From Verrucomicrobiota bacterium (GTDB taxonomy: Bacteria; Verrucomicrobiota; Verrucomicrobiia; Opitutales; UBA953), in contig RFQN01000089.1 in assembly GCA_009924965.1 (NCBI GenBank), positions 1-6,033 on the forward strand: DNA of 6,033 nucleotides, in the 5' to 3' direction. The position numbers and the translations under genes are program-made. Each line of letters begins with the position of its first letter. The first letter of the stretch is position 1. Of this stretch, positions 5,665 to 6,033 are shown piece by piece. A model generated the notes under the pieces. The model saw only the letters and a list, made by a program, of their open reading frames with translations. It made no database searches and had not been told where the DNA came from.

Positions 5665-6033
5665 CGACCACCGTCAAACGGCCCCGCCCCTGGACGCGGG
5701 CGGCGTAGGCGTTCACGCACTCGACGGCCTCATCGTAGGCCTGGCGGGCCCGGACCGAACGGGCCTTGGGACCGGCCAGATACTGGTCCTGGAGCCCCAC
5801 GACCCACAGCAGGACGTCCGAGGCGTCACCCACCTGGGCCAAGGCGGCCTCGATACGCTCCGGAGCCCAAAGCGGCTCAAAAGGCTCATCGCGGTGGTCT
5901 AGAACGGCAATGGCGGGAAGGACGGCATCCGGTGCCAGCAGGCGCAGCAGGTGTTCGGCGGCTTGGGCCAAGCCATGGGCATCCAAGCCCGCGGCCGTAA
6001 ACTCGTCGGACTCGAAGACCCGGACGACGGCAT
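5657..6033 (-). CDS. Unrecognised protein, C-terminal 124 residues (5' end outside window)
   Basis: The frame is open from the right edge (first full codon at 6031) to TAA at 5659-5657, so only the C-terminal part is visible. I do not recognise a family. The sequence looks soluble and alpha/beta: hydrophobic strands at about 38-44 (VLPAIAV), 73-79 (VLLWVVG) and the very end (LTVVVL), alternating with Ala-rich helices, including RARQAYDEAVECVNAYAARVQ (about 94-114). Notable residues are LDHRDEPFEPLW after the first strand and GLQDQYLAGPK after the second. No signal peptide, membrane segment or metal cluster is seen in this part. The third-position G/C bias supports it as a real gene. It ends 7 bp before the HIT gene and is probably upstream in the same transcription unit. 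A TTG at 5986 is in frame, but sequence upstream of it also reads as coding, so it is unlikely to be the start. Confidence 0.7.
   Translation of the reverse strand, partial: AVVRVFESDEFTAAGLDAHGLAQAAEHLLRLLAPDAVLPAIAVLDHRDEPFEPLWAPERIEAALAQVGDASDVLLWVVGLQDQYLAGPKARSVRARQAYDEAVECVNAYAARVQGRGRLTVVVL

Overview
This is a GC-rich, gene-dense bacterial chromosomal window. Codon third positions are strongly G/C, most genes lack a Shine-Dalgarno sequence, and the genes are housekeeping or sugar-acid catabolic. The taxon cannot be fixed from the sequence. A Gram-negative, high-GC lineage such as Verrucomicrobiota (Opitutae-like) would fit, but that is a guess. No rRNA, tRNA, CRISPR array, insertion sequence or phage gene is visible.

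Left part, + strand (1-2045): the 3' portion of a short-chain dehydrogenase of the D-mannonate oxidoreductase (fructuronate reductase) type, then after 20 bp a full-length glucuronate isomerase (uxaC). UxaC converts glucuronate to fructuronate and galacturonate to tagaturonate, and the dehydrogenase would reduce fructuronate to mannonate. The pair reads as part of a hexuronate catabolic operon whose earlier genes lie outside the window.

Middle part, + strand (2054-3510): three consecutive small genes for unrecognised multi-pass membrane proteins. The second and third are clear tandem paralogs, with about half of residues identical over their last 119 residues. The first seems to be a distant, shorter member of the same family. 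Codon use is more relaxed and G+C lower than in the genes to the left. This is the least explained part of the window. The third gene converges on alr, and the two stop codons share the four bases CTAG.

Right part, - strand (3507-6033, transcribed right to left): an unrecognised gene cut by the window end, then a HIT-family nucleotide hydrolase (hinT type), a divergent TsaB (tRNA t6A modification partner) and alanine racemase (alr). Gaps are 7 bp, 5 bp and an ATGA start/stop overlap, so they look like one transcription unit. An extended -10 element (TGCTATAAT) lies directly before the HIT gene and could start a leaderless sub-transcript.
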